A stretch of 64,000 nt of DNA from Bacteroides oleiciplenus YIT 12058 (GCF_000315485.1 NZ_JH992942.1:598028-662027), one strand, 5' to 3'; positions 24,971 to 33,996 are shown, numbered from the stretch's first letter. Translations and numbers: made by a program. The notes: generated by a model not told the origin, from the sequence alone.

Positions 24971-25372
24971 ATGGAAACAGTGAATTTATCAGAAGATTAC
25001 CGTCCGCTCATACTGGTAGCGGAAGACGATGATAGTAATTTTAAGTTGATAAAAGCTATTATTGGCAAGAAATGTGAGATATTGTGGGCGAAGAACGGTG
25101 AAGAGATGGTTACTTTGTTCAAAGATAACCGTGGAAAGACAGCAGCTATCCTTATGGACATCAAGATGCCTATCATGAACGGTCTGGAAGCAACGAAAAT
25201 CATCCGTGAAGAGGAAACAGAACTTCCTATCATCATGCAGACTGCTTACGCCTTTACAGCCGACCGTGAAAATGCAATGGCTGCCGGAGCTTCGGAAGTA
25301 TTGGTGAAACCCATTACGCTGAGTGCATTGCGCACTTGCCTGAGCAGATTCTTGCCGCAGTTACAGTGGTAA
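24971..25372 (+). CDS. Stand-alone response regulator receiver domain
   Basis: A 133-residue CheY-like receiver with no output domain. Acidic pocket AEDDDSNF (about 17-24), phospho-acceptor Asp63 in LMDIKMPIMNG, Thr in MQTAYAF, and Lys in VLVKPIT are all present, so it should be phosphorylatable. The start METVNL (24971) is preferred over MVMETV (24965), being closer to the usual distance from the promoter. No kinase is adjacent. It resembles the receiver of hybrid kinases and probably passes a signal by protein contact. It has its own promoter and terminator, so it is a single-gene unit. Confidence 0.87.
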   Translation: METVNLSEDYRPLILVAEDDDSNFKLIKAIIGKKCEILWAKNGEEMVTLFKDNRGKTAAILMDIKMPIMNGLEATKIIREEETELPIIMQTAYAFTADRENAMAAGASEVLVKPITLSALRTCLSRFLPQLQW

Positions 25373-25398
25373 ATACCTTGTACTAGAATATACAAAGA

Positions 25399-25430
25399 AA
25401 TCTCTCATCATTTGATGAGGGATTTTTTTG
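25399..25430 (+). terminator. Intrinsic terminator after the response regulator
   Basis: AATCTCTCATCA, TT, TGATGAGGGATT followed by TTTTTTG: a hairpin with one G-U pair and a run of T. Confidence 0.8.
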
Positions 25431-25441
25431 TATATGGAAGG

Positions 25442-25494
25442 TTGCGGAATACATTCTACAAAACTATCATAAAATTGTGGAATGTATTCCGCAA
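25442..25494. promoter_or_regulatory. 15-bp perfect inverted repeat, candidate operator of the DUF4143-type ATPase gene
   Basis: TTGCGGAATACATTC (25442-25456) and GAATGTATTCCGCAA (25480-25494) with a 23-base spacer. The right arm ends 5 bases before the -7 element, overlapping the -33 zone, so bound protein or a cruciform would interfere with transcription. Confidence 0.6.
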
Positions 25495-25499
25495 TTTCA

Positions 25500-25507
25500 T
25501 ATCTTTG
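25500..25507 (+). promoter_or_regulatory. -7 element for the ATPase gene
   Basis: TATCTTTG, 19 bases before the ATG at 25527; exact consensus match. Confidence 0.65.
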
Positions 25508-25526
25508 CAAGAAAACATTGAAGATT

Positions 25527-26720
25527 ATGGAAAAGTTAATGCAACGCTTCCTTGCACTATTGGAGGGTACCGATACAAACTTTTTGCGCGACCAGCATTT
25601 TCTTGTAAACTGGAATGACCGGATGACGGCTATAGTAGGTGCCAGAGGGGTGGGGAAAACTACGCTTCTGCTGCAACATATAAAACTGCATCTCTCCACT
25701 CGTGATACAATCTATGTAACAGCAGATGATTTCTATTTCACTGAGCATAAATTGTTGGACTTTGCAGAAGAATTCCATAAGATGGGGGGCAGACACTTCT
25801 TTATTGACGAGATACACAAGTATCCCGGATGGTCGAAGGAGTTGAAGCTTATTTACGATTATCTGCCAAACCTACAAGTCATATTTACCGGTTCATCCAT
25901 TTTGGATATCTTCAAGGGGTCCGATGATTTGAGCCGCCGCGTGCTCCTGTATAAAATGCACGGAATGTCATTCAGGGAGTATATCAATATGAAGCATCAT
26001 CTTTCTTTGCCTGCTTATACTTTAGATCAGATTTTAAGTCATCAGGTAAAAACGCCGGGTGTCGAATTTCCTTTGGCTACATTCAAGGAATATGTTCGTA
26101 GCGGATATTATCCCTTTTCAGGGCAGGCGAGTTATATGGAACGCTTGCTGCAAACTGTGAATACTACACTTGAAACAGACATTCCGATGTTTGCAAAGCT
26201 TAATGCCAACACGGCTATTAAACTAAAGCGTCTTATGTTGGTTCTTGCTCAAAGTGTACCTTTTAAGCCTAATTACTCTAAATTGGCAGAAATCATGGAC
26301 ATCGATCGGCAAACCCTCGGAGATTATATCACCTATATGGAAAAGGCAGGATTGATTAAACAATTGTATGATTCAACAGGTGGAGTCAGAGGATTGGGTA
26401 AAGTGGCTAAGCTCTATCTGGAAAACACCAATCTGGCCTATGCCTTTAGTCAGGATATACCTGATATTGGCAATTTGCGGGAAACATTCTTTTTCAACCA
26501 GGTTTCCCAGTCACATAATGTTATGGCATCTGCCCGGGCTGACTTTGAAATAGAAGGAAAAACATTTGAAGTTGGCGGGAGAAAAAAAGGTAATTCTCAA
26601 ATAGAGGGATTGGGCGAAGCATATATCGTAAAGGATGATATAGAATATGGATTCGGTCACACTATTCCGCTCTGGCATTTCGGTTTTATCCATTCATCCG
26701 CTTCATCTGTTATCACATAA
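25527..26720 (+). CDS. AAA-type ATPase with DUF4143 C-terminal domain
   Basis: A 397-residue protein. Walker A GARGVGKTT (Lys44) follows a short helical start (MEKLMQRFLALLEG). Walker B is HFFIDEIHKYPGWSKEL near 94-110, then a sensor-like VIFTGSSILDI and a DLSRR arginine-finger region. The second half contains a winged-helix-like segment (NYSKLAEIMDIDRQTLGDYI) and the DUF4143 nuclease-like end with ADFEIEGKTFEVGGRKKGN. These AAA_14/DUF4143 proteins are common in Bacteroides, usually as solitary genes; their role is unknown. Start chosen from the nearby promoter. A potential operator overlaps its promoter. Confidence 0.82.
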   Translation: MEKLMQRFLALLEGTDTNFLRDQHFLVNWNDRMTAIVGARGVGKTTLLLQHIKLHLSTRDTIYVTADDFYFTEHKLLDFAEEFHKMGGRHFFIDEIHKYPGWSKELKLIYDYLPNLQVIFTGSSILDIFKGSDDLSRRVLLYKMHGMSFREYINMKHHLSLPAYTLDQILSHQVKTPGVEFPLATFKEYVRSGYYPFSGQASYMERLLQTVNTTLETDIPMFAKLNANTAIKLKRLMLVLAQSVPFKPNYSKLAEIMDIDRQTLGDYITYMEKAGLIKQLYDSTGGVRGLGKVAKLYLENTNLAYAFSQDIPDIGNLRETFFFNQVSQSHNVMASARADFEIEGKTFEVGGRKKGNSQIEGLGEAYIVKDDIEYGFGHTIPLWHFGFIHSSASSVIT

Positions 26721-27018
26721 TTTCCTGTTGATGGGTGTTCCCGGGTGAATGCACCACAAAAAAAAACCGTCTCCGGAGCTTCACAACCTTCACACAACAA
26801 CGTTAAGGAGTATCTCTTTCGTCTCTCTGCCTTCCGTAATATCCCGGTGCGGCAACGTATATCGGTTGCGCGCGCGTTCCTATTATTCTGCAGCTTCCCC
26901 TCTTCGCGCAGTCGGCTGCGGTGTGTCTTGGCAGTGGTCCGTGCCATGCAGCACAACTACTGGAAGTCACTGCGAACCAGCCGGCTTCTGAAAGAGAGCC
27001 GGTCGCTTCCGCTACAAC
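26721..27018. other. GC-rich gene-free stretch, possible structured RNA or repeated element
   Basis: About 300 bases with a composition unlike nearby intergenic DNA (several GCGCGCG and CCGGCT tracts). On the minus strand it ends with CTCCGGAGACGG followed by nine T (complement of A-run 26758-26766), like a terminator. It also contains the stem CCGGCT...AGCCGG (about 26980-27001). Short reading frames exist on both strands but have no convincing start context or protein character. A minus-strand RNA of about 250 bases is possible; no known RNA family was recognised. Confidence 0.35.
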
Positions 27019-27858
27019 CTATTCAGTTTCCTTGTTTTCTTTCGCTTCCCTTTCCTGCATCTTCCGTTTCACGAACTCTATTTTCAAGTTAGCTTCTTCC
27101 ATCTCTTTCTTTATTTGCGTAATGGATGATAGTAACTGCGCCAATTCGTAGACACTGGCTACTGCCTGGCGGTCCGCCGGACTCATCGTAGTGGAGTAGG
27201 GGCGTTCGCCCTGATAGTTCACTTTGATGTTCTTGTCTTTGTTCAGATAGAGGAATCCGATGACATTACCGTCTTCTCCCAGCTTATAATCCGCTTTTTC
27301 TATCTTTTCTCCCAAGTCAGTCGTTTCGTAACTATCTTTAGAAGCGGGAGTTTCGGCAAAGCTCCCGTCGGGAGCAACCACTTTTATGCTGATATGATGG
27401 ATATTGCTGGGACCGCAATAGATGGAAGTCATGCTCATCTGTCCTGTTTCGTTCACTTGGAAACGGAGGAAGGAGCGGTGCAGGTTCTTCTCTACCACTT
27501 GTGAAGGATGCAGGTAATTGCCGATTTTCTGGTATTCGGCATCTTTCTCAAAAGTAAATTTATCTTTTATGGCATCCACTTCAGCCTGCTTCTTTTGAAG
27601 CAGACTATCCAGATAAACAAGTGTTTTTTCCTGTTCTTTCAGTTCCACTTGTTGCATCAGGCCGATACCTTCGCGACGGGTTTCGAAGGCTTTAGGATAG
27701 AGTATTTTGATACTGTCAATTTGTATCTTCGCTTCGCTGTAGTCTCCGCGTTCGAAGGCTTCACGGGCGGTTTGCAGTTTTTCACCGGCCTTTTTCTCTA
27801 CATTTTCACAAGAGGAGAGCATACCGCAGAGGCATGCAAGAAGTATCACTTTCTTCAT
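27019..27858 (-). CDS. Unknown lipoprotein with N-terminal helical (coiled-coil-like) region
   Basis: A 279-residue lipoprotein (lipobox MLSSC, Cys17). Residues 20-60 look like a TPR-type pair (EKLQTAREAFERGDYSEAKIQIDSIKILYP); a charged coiled-coil follows (VYLDSLLQKKQAEVDAIKDKF). The middle has beta-type segments (FLRFQVNETGQMSMTSIYCG, HISIKVVAPDGSFAETP). The C-terminus is a basic helix (IKKEMEEANLKIEFVKRKMQERE). No family recognised. Conserved-looking features suggest a periplasm- or outer-membrane-anchored scaffold; function unknown. Confidence 0.75.
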   Translation of the reverse strand: MKKVILLACLCGMLSSCENVEKKAGEKLQTAREAFERGDYSEAKIQIDSIKILYPKAFETRREGIGLMQQVELKEQEKTLVYLDSLLQKKQAEVDAIKDKFTFEKDAEYQKIGNYLHPSQVVEKNLHRSFLRFQVNETGQMSMTSIYCGPSNIHHISIKVVAPDGSFAETPASKDSYETTDLGEKIEKADYKLGEDGNVIGFLYLNKDKNIKVNYQGERPYSTTMSPADRQAVASVYELAQLLSSITQIKKEMEEANLKIEFVKRKMQEREAKENKETE

Positions 27859-27884
27859 AATTGTTGTTCTTATGTTAGTGAGGA

Positions 27885-27892
27885 CAAAGATA
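27885..27892 (-). promoter_or_regulatory. -7 element for the lipoprotein gene at 27019-27858
   Basis: TATCTTTG on the minus strand, 26 bases before the ATG; exact match. Confidence 0.55.
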
Positions 27893-27988
27893 GTGCAAAC
27901 CGAGAGCAGAATAAAATGAACGAGTTCATTTTTTATGCTGAGGTGCAGCCTGTCTTCGCTTTAGGGGCAAAATTAGAAATAATATCCG

Positions 27989-27996
27989 TATCTTTG
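27989..27996 (+). promoter_or_regulatory. -7 element for the CCA/poly(A) polymerase-type gene
   Basis: TATCTTTG, 22 bases before the ATG at 28019; exact match. Confidence 0.6.
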
Positions 27997-28018
27997 CAGC
28001 CCGAAAGAAAATTTAGTT

Positions 28019-29449
28019 ATGATAGAGTTGACGGCAGAAGAACTGAAACAACATTTCAGTGACGACATATTCAAGCAAATATCCGAAACGGCAGATGAAC
28101 TGGGACTGGAATGCTATGCAGTCGGCGGGTATGTACGTGATATTTTCCTGCAACGCCCTTCTAAGGATATTGATGTTGTAGTAGTTGGCAGTGGCATAGA
28201 GATGGCCGAGGCACTGGGCAAGCACCTGGGACGCGGGGCACATGTAGCTGTATTCAAAAACTTTGGCACCGCACAAGTGAAATACCGCGGAACGGAAGTG
28301 GAATTTGTTGGTGCACGCAAAGAGTCCTATCAGCGTGACTCCCGTAAGCCCATCGTTGAAGACGGCACGTTGGAAGATGACCAGAACCGCCGTGATTTCA
28401 CTATCAATGCATTGGCTGTCTGCCTGAACCGGAGCCGCTTCGGAGAATTAGTAGACCCTTTTGGTGGTATCGCAGACTTGAAAGAAAAGACCATCCGCAC
28501 GCCTCTCGATCCGGATATTACATTCAGTGACGACCCCCTGCGTATGATGCGTTGCATCCGCTTTGCCACCCAACTGAACTTTTATATTGATGACGACACG
28601 TTTGAATCCCTGTGCCGCAACAAGGAACGAATTTCCATCATTTCCAAGGAGCGAATAGCGGATGAACTTAATAAAATATTACTTTCGCCTGTTCCTTCCA
28701 AAGGCTTTATAGAGCTGGACCGCTCCGGCCTGTTGGAGTTGATTTTCCCGGAACTTGTTGCGTTGCAAGGTGTGGAGACCCGCAACGGACGGGCGCATAA
28801 GGATAACTTCTACCATACGTTGGAAGTGCTTGATAATATCAGCCGCAAAACGGACAATCTTTGGTTGCGCTGGGCTGCTTTGCTACACGACATTGCAAAA
28901 CCCGCCACTAAGCGTTGGGAGCCCCGGGCAGGATGGACCTTCCATAATCATAACTTCATTGGTGAAAAGATGGTACCTGATATCTTCAGGAAGATGAAAC
29001 TGCCAATGAATGAGAAGATGAAATATGTGCAGAAGTTAGTGAGTCTGCATATGCGTCCTATTGTGATAGCCGACGATGTGGTAACCGACTCTGCTGTCCG
29101 CCGGCTCCTTTTTGAAGCCGGAGATGACATTGATGATTTGATGACGTTGTGCGAGGCTGACATCACTTCCAAGAATATGGAACGCAAGCAGCGTTTTCTG
29201 AATAACTTCCAACTGGTACGCCAGAAGCTGAAAGACCTTGAAGAGCGTGACCGCATTCGTAACTTCCAGCCACCTGTCAGTGGAGAAGAGATAATGAAGA
29301 CTTTCAATTTGGGCCCTTGCCAGCAGGTGGGAACTTTGAAAAGTGCTATCAAAGATGCTATTTTGGACGGTGTGATTCCTAATGAATACGAAGCAGCACG
29401 TGCTTTTATGTTGCAGCGCGCTGAGAAGATGGGCTTGAAACAATCTTAA
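28019..29449 (+). CDS. cca: tRNA nucleotidyltransferase / poly(A) polymerase family protein with HD domain
   Basis: A 476-residue class II nucleotidyltransferase. The catalytic palm has YAVGGYVRDIFLQRPSKDIDVVVVG (G-x-V-R-D and D-x-D near 32-55), then RRDFTINALAV and DPLRMMRCIRFATQL, which are hallmarks of CCA-adding enzymes and poly(A) polymerases. A C-terminal HD phosphohydrolase domain starts near residue 255 (HKDNFYHTLEVLDN) with LLHDIAKP. The enzyme likely adds or repairs the CCA end of tRNA. Family members can be poly(A) polymerases instead; no other cca gene is in view. Confidence 0.88.
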   Translation: MIELTAEELKQHFSDDIFKQISETADELGLECYAVGGYVRDIFLQRPSKDIDVVVVGSGIEMAEALGKHLGRGAHVAVFKNFGTAQVKYRGTEVEFVGARKESYQRDSRKPIVEDGTLEDDQNRRDFTINALAVCLNRSRFGELVDPFGGIADLKEKTIRTPLDPDITFSDDPLRMMRCIRFATQLNFYIDDDTFESLCRNKERISIISKERIADELNKILLSPVPSKGFIELDRSGLLELIFPELVALQGVETRNGRAHKDNFYHTLEVLDNISRKTDNLWLRWAALLHDIAKPATKRWEPRAGWTFHNHNFIGEKMVPDIFRKMKLPMNEKMKYVQKLVSLHMRPIVIADDVVTDSAVRRLLFEAGDDIDDLMTLCEADITSKNMERKQRFLNNFQLVRQKLKDLEERDRIRNFQPPVSGEEIMKTFNLGPCQQVGTLKSAIKDAILDGVIPNEYEAARAFMLQRAEKMGLKQS

Positions 29450-29451
29450 AT

Positions 29452-29489
29452 AAAAAGGTTCTGTAACTTCAATGTTGCAGAACCTTTTT
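29452..29489 (+). terminator. Intrinsic terminator after the cca-like gene
   Basis: AAAAAGGTTCTG (29452-29463) pairs with CAGAACCTTTTT (29478-29489); a T-run ends the stem. The minus strand shows an equal U-run, so it probably also ends transcription from the convergent Pit gene. Confidence 0.82.
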
Positions 29490-29518
29490 CGTTATATCTG
29501 AAATTATTCCCGTGCCCT

Positions 29519-31762
29519 TTATTCCGGCATCTGGAATTTCCGGCTCACTTTTATCAGGTTAATAGTGTACGTTACGACGTTTTGCGCTTCCTGTACCATT
29601 GTCAGGTACACCATACTTACTTTAATACTTCCACTCTGGCTCTGGATGCGTTGCAACTCTTCGCGTTTCAGATGAGACAACTGCCCGTTTAACTCATTTG
29701 CTTTGCGGACTTCATTTTCCATTCCTTCATAATCGTTGTTCTCTATCTTATGGCGGCAGTTTTGCAGCAAGTAAGTAATGCCTTCCGTCACGTCGGCAAA
29801 TTCACCTTTCTGAATAGTATCCAGCGGACGGAAATTATTATCAATATGCTCCAGACATGGCTCGCAAAGGCGACCGACACTGTATACCAGTTCGCTGGCG
29901 AAGTCGTTGCCCTGATAGTAGTACAACCCTTTCTCCAAGACTGTATTATTATCGAGACGGCACATGGCAAGGGTACCTGTACGCTTCATCTGTTTAACCA
30001 GTTGTTTTTCAAATTTCACCGATCCCATGGCGCGGCGCAGGCCACGCAGGTTTTCGTGTAAGAAGGCGGTGGCGGTGCGCTCAAAGTTCTCTTCGGTGAA
30101 TGCCAGTACCTTTACCAATTCTTCACGGGTGTGTTTACGTAGCAACTCCAGTATTTCTGCGTTGTCGTTGCTCTGCATCAGTTGCTTGATGGTTTCGTTA
30201 CCTTTTTCTTTTGCTTTGCGCTTCTTATATGTCACCTGGCTACGGATTAGTGAGAATATAGCCAGACCAATCAGCGCAATGATAGCGAATGTGCCTCCGA
30301 AGTGAATGACCATCGCTACGAAGAAACAGATGGTGAATGCTGCTCCGGCTGTGATGAACCAGCCACCGATGACACTGAGCACTCCCGTGATGCGGAATAC
30401 GGCAGAATCACGTCCCCAGGCACGGTCGGCAAGCGAGGTACCCATGGCAACCATGAAGGTTACGTAAGTAGTGGAAAGGGGCAATTTCAGCGAAGTACCT
30501 AAGGCAATGAGCAGACCTGCCAATACCAGATTTACTGAGGCACGGACCAAATCGAATGCAGCACCATCGGCAATGATGGCTTCATCTTTGCGGAAGCGGG
30601 TATCGATCCAGCGCTTACTGCTTTCGGGCATCACCCGGGATATTCCGGTGGATAGTGTCCGGCTGAAGCGTACCAGTGTGCGTGCCATAGGTGTACTTCC
30701 GAAGTTTTCTTCTCCTTCATCCTGACGGGCAAGGTCGACGGAAGTCTTAATTACATTGTGTGCTTTTTTAGAAGTATATAGAGCATATACCATAATGGCG
30801 CCTGCTCCGAAGAGGAAATACCAGGGTGTTTTGGCAGGGCCGAGGAGGGAGGACATCAGGAACCCGTCCGGTCCGGTACCTGCCCCATTGGCAGTGAAGT
30901 CGACGAAAGAAGAATATCCCGCTAAAGGTATCCCAATGAAGTTCACCAAGTCATTTCCGGCAAAAGCGAGAGCCAATGCGAAAGTACCCAGTAGCACCAC
31001 TACCTTGAATACGTTTACTTTGCACCAATGCAGCACTTGCATCAATATAGTAAAGAACACAAAAAAACAGCAGATAAGCATGCCTGTGTTCTCTTGTATC
31101 CAATGCTTGTTGTCTGCTGTCATAAACGAACTGTCTTTCAAACCTTTTATCAACATGAAGTAGATGATAGACGTAGCGGCAATACCTCCGAAAAGTCCGA
31201 TGCTATATTTCATCCTCTTTTTGTAGTTGAAGGTGAATACTATACGCGCCAACCATTGCACCAGCATACCAAAGAAGAATGCGATGGCTACGGAGACAAA
31301 GATGGCCATGATGACGGATAACGCCTTGTCTGTGTTGATAAGGTCACCAAGATCCAGTGTATCGCTGCCGTAAACTTTAATCAGCGCCAATGCGAACGTA
31401 CCTCCCAGTAACTCGAATACCATGGATACAGTAGTGGAAGTCGGCATACCCATTGTGTTGAAGACATCCAGCAACACGACGTCTGTTAGCATCACGGCAA
31501 GCAAAATGCACATGATTTCGGCAAAATAAAAGTGCTGTGGCTGATAAATGCCGTGCCGTGCAATATCCATCATACCGTTGGATAATGCTGCACCGATGAA
31601 AATACCTGTACCTGCAATGAACAGTACGGTTTTGAAAGAAGCTGCTTTGGCTCCTACAGCTGATTGGAGAAAATTGACTGCATCATTACTGACGCCCACC
31701 ATGAGGTCGAACACGGCAAGGACGAACAGGAAGATGACAATGCATAGATAAAGAGTTTCCAT
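29519..31762 (-). CDS. Inorganic phosphate transporter (Pit) with PhoU-like C-terminal domain
   Basis: A 747-residue protein from METLYLCIVIFLFVLA (31762); an upstream in-frame Met at 31822 has no support. The first about 500 residues hold ten or more membrane helices with the duplicated Pit signature: VSNDAVNFLQSAVGAKAA and GNDLVNFIGIPLAGYSS. After the last helix (GLAIFSLIRSQVTYKKRKAK) comes a soluble all-helical region of about 220 residues (ELLRKHTREELVKVLAF, LCEPCLEHIDNNFRPLD) that looks PhoU-like. In separate-gene systems PhoU-like proteins tune Pit. The gene follows ppk on the same strand, linking phosphate uptake to polyphosphate. Confidence 0.9.
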   Translation of the reverse strand: METLYLCIVIFLFVLAVFDLMVGVSNDAVNFLQSAVGAKAASFKTVLFIAGTGIFIGAALSNGMMDIARHGIYQPQHFYFAEIMCILLAVMLTDVVLLDVFNTMGMPTSTTVSMVFELLGGTFALALIKVYGSDTLDLGDLINTDKALSVIMAIFVSVAIAFFFGMLVQWLARIVFTFNYKKRMKYSIGLFGGIAATSIIYFMLIKGLKDSSFMTADNKHWIQENTGMLICCFFVFFTILMQVLHWCKVNVFKVVVLLGTFALALAFAGNDLVNFIGIPLAGYSSFVDFTANGAGTGPDGFLMSSLLGPAKTPWYFLFGAGAIMVYALYTSKKAHNVIKTSVDLARQDEGEENFGSTPMARTLVRFSRTLSTGISRVMPESSKRWIDTRFRKDEAIIADGAAFDLVRASVNLVLAGLLIALGTSLKLPLSTTYVTFMVAMGTSLADRAWGRDSAVFRITGVLSVIGGWFITAGAAFTICFFVAMVIHFGGTFAIIALIGLAIFSLIRSQVTYKKRKAKEKGNETIKQLMQSNDNAEILELLRKHTREELVKVLAFTEENFERTATAFLHENLRGLRRAMGSVKFEKQLVKQMKRTGTLAMCRLDNNTVLEKGLYYYQGNDFASELVYSVGRLCEPCLEHIDNNFRPLDTIQKGEFADVTEGITYLLQNCRHKIENNDYEGMENEVRKANELNGQLSHLKREELQRIQSQSGSIKVSMVYLTMVQEAQNVVTYTINLIKVSRKFQMPE

Positions 31763-31847
31763 AATGATGTATTTTATTTCTGGCTGCAAAGGAACGGAAA
31801 CTGTGTTGCAGAGAAGTGTCATACATATTACAGAAGTGTTACAAAGT

Positions 31848-31944
31848 AAATTAAAAATTGGGAATTAAAAATTAAAAAATGATAGTACTGCGCAGTAGAA
31901 CAGCGCAGCCTATTTTTAAATTTTTAATTCTCAATTTTTAATTT
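31848..31944. repeat. AT-rich inverted repeat (AATTAAAAATT family) overlapping the end of ppk
   Basis: The left arm (about 31848-31878) and right arm (about 31913-31944) are inverted copies differing by one mismatch and one extra base, around a loop with GTACTGCGCAGTAGAACAGCGCAG. The right arm encodes the last residues and the stop of the polyphosphate kinase. Confidence 0.75.
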
Positions 31945-33996
31945 AAGAAGTTCATAAAAGGTGTATTGCGAGCGTATCTTTTCTTTCTGCGGATGGGCGG
32001 ATTTCCAGCAGTTACGCAGGTTCTCATCCACAAAACAGGCTTTACGCTTATCTGTGAGCTGGATGGAAAGCATATCTATCAATTCTTGTCGTAAATCCGG
32101 GCCCAGTATGGGAGTTATGGCTTCAATACGGCGATACAAATTACGCCGCATCCAGTCCGGCGAGCCGAGGAATAACTTCGGGTTTCCGCCATTGCCGAAA
32201 TACCAGATGCGGGCATGTTCTAAAAAGGTATCTACAATACGTGTTACACGAATGTTACGACTGTATGACTGTCCCGGTATCAGGCAACAGATTCCACGTA
32301 CAATCAGGTCTATTTCAACTCCGGCTTGCGATGCTTCATACAGGCGGTCTATCATGGTAGGGTCTTGCAGCGCATTCATTTTCAGAATGATTCGACCGGG
32401 TTTTCCTTTGCGTGCCAGTTCCATTTCATGGTCGATGAGGCGGTTCAACTCCGGTATCAGGTTGAAACGTGCCACCAGCAAGCGATGGAACTCCGGATTC
32501 TCTTTGCCTTGCAAAGTGCGGAAAAGATTATGCAGGTCGTTCACTAATATCCGGTTGCAGGTGAAGAGGCCACTGTCGGCATAAAGCGTGGCTGTCTTTT
32601 CATTGAAGTTTCCGGTGCTGATGTAGGCGTAGCTGGTTAGTTTTTTGCCTTGCTGGTCGCGACGCAATACGAGAGCTACTTTAGCATGTACCTTTAGTTT
32701 AGGTATACTATATATAATGTTAATACCGGCAGCCTTCATCATTTCGGCAGTGGCGAGATTATTCTCCTCGTCGAAACGTGCTTTCAATTCCACAAAAACA
32801 GTTACTTTCTTGCCATTCTGTGCGGCGGCTATCAGCGTATTGATGACGGCAGAGTTCTCGGCAACCCGGTATTGCGTTACCATAATTTCGCGTACAGTTG
32901 GTTCGTGCACCGCTTCATATAGGAAATGAATGAAATGCTCGAATGAGTGATAAGGATAATGCAACAGCAAATCCTTCTTCTCCACATACTGGAATATGGA
33001 TTCCCGCTCATTGAGGCAGGTCAGTTTCATGGGTTGTGGCTTCCGTATAGGAGGGATGTTCGGATTGGGGTTGGGCAAATGTCGCAGGTCTTCCAGATTG
33101 AGATGTTTGTCTCCCGGAACCAATTCGCGGCGGTCTATATGGAAAGCATCCACCAGGAAGTCAAGAAAGTCCTGCGGCATGGCGCGGTCGTATACAAAAC
33201 GGCAGACGTCTCCTATCTTTCGTTTTTTCACTTTGGTTTTCACCTGCTCAATGATTTCGGAAGTGTTGGCAGCATCGTCTATCAGGATATCTGCATCGCG
33301 CGAAATCTTGATACAGTAGCTGCTGTCCACTTCATAACCGGGGAAGATGACATCCAGATTAGCTTTGATGATATCTTCGATGAACATCAGGTAATAGTTG
33401 TTTCCCACTTTGGGCAATCCGATGAAGCGGGGAACTTTGCTGTATGGCTGCTTCATTACGAAATACTGTGTAGCTCCGGGAGCGTCCGCCGGTATTCCTT
33501 TCAAATGAAGGCGAACTGCAAGATACAAACGGTTATCCCGCAGAAACGAGATAACTTTATCTTTGGAAACAGGTACGGGCTGAAGATAGGGGAAGATTTC
33601 TTCCCGGAAGAAACGGCGCACAAAGTCACGATGGAACGGTTCTACATTGCGGCTTTGATAGAAGATGATATGATTTTTCTTCAGGGCAGGCAGTATCTTT
33701 TGTTCGTAGATGCGGATACGTTCTTCCAGTTGGCGGTTCACCTCAAGGTTTATGGCATCCACCAATTCTATGGTCGACTGTACGGTTTCTTCGTCACTTT
33801 GTGCTGCACCGGTGGCTATTGCCTTATGGTCGGCTACGCGTATCTTATAGAATTCTTCCAGATTGGACGAGTAAATTGAAATGAAGTTAATTCGCTCATA
33901 CAGAGGCAGGCTATCATCTTCCGCTTCCAACAGTACGCGGTAGTTGAATGACAGCCAACTGATGTCTCGTTTGAAATATTGATATTGGTTTTCCAT
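31924..33996 (-). CDS. ppk: Polyphosphate kinase 1
   Basis: A 690-residue PPK1, full length. N-terminal domain YFKRDISWLSFNYRVLLEAEDD and SIYSSNLEEFYKIRVADHK; head domain with DKVISFLRDNRLYLAVR; catalytic phospholipase-D-like halves with IPKLKVHAKVALVLRR (phosphorylated His) and LEHARIWYFGNGGNPKLFLGSPDWMRRN. It reversibly builds polyphosphate from ATP. The last residues (about LKLKIEN) lie inside an AT-rich intergenic repeat, so the natural C-terminus was probably changed by that element. The Pit-PhoU transporter follows 161 bases downstream on the same strand. Confidence 0.95.
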   Translation of the reverse strand: MENQYQYFKRDISWLSFNYRVLLEAEDDSLPLYERINFISIYSSNLEEFYKIRVADHKAIATGAAQSDEETVQSTIELVDAINLEVNRQLEERIRIYEQKILPALKKNHIIFYQSRNVEPFHRDFVRRFFREEIFPYLQPVPVSKDKVISFLRDNRLYLAVRLHLKGIPADAPGATQYFVMKQPYSKVPRFIGLPKVGNNYYLMFIEDIIKANLDVIFPGYEVDSSYCIKISRDADILIDDAANTSEIIEQVKTKVKKRKIGDVCRFVYDRAMPQDFLDFLVDAFHIDRRELVPGDKHLNLEDLRHLPNPNPNIPPIRKPQPMKLTCLNERESIFQYVEKKDLLLHYPYHSFEHFIHFLYEAVHEPTVREIMVTQYRVAENSAVINTLIAAAQNGKKVTVFVELKARFDEENNLATAEMMKAAGINIIYSIPKLKVHAKVALVLRRDQQGKKLTSYAYISTGNFNEKTATLYADSGLFTCNRILVNDLHNLFRTLQGKENPEFHRLLVARFNLIPELNRLIDHEMELARKGKPGRIILKMNALQDPTMIDRLYEASQAGVEIDLIVRGICCLIPGQSYSRNIRVTRIVDTFLEHARIWYFGNGGNPKLFLGSPDWMRRNLYRRIEAITPILGPDLRQELIDMLSIQLTDKRKACFVDENLRNCWKSAHPQKEKIRSQYTFYELLKLKIEN

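Noticed and set aside
26657..26956. 99-codon minus-strand and 80-115-codon plus-strand frames in the GC-rich island
   Set aside because: Basic and Cys/Ser-rich composition without domains, and overlapping frames on both strands; treated as a possible RNA or repeated element instead.
32947..33879. 310-codon plus-strand frame opposite ppk
   Set aside because: Lies entirely antisense to a clear polyphosphate kinase; a mirror of its codon bias.
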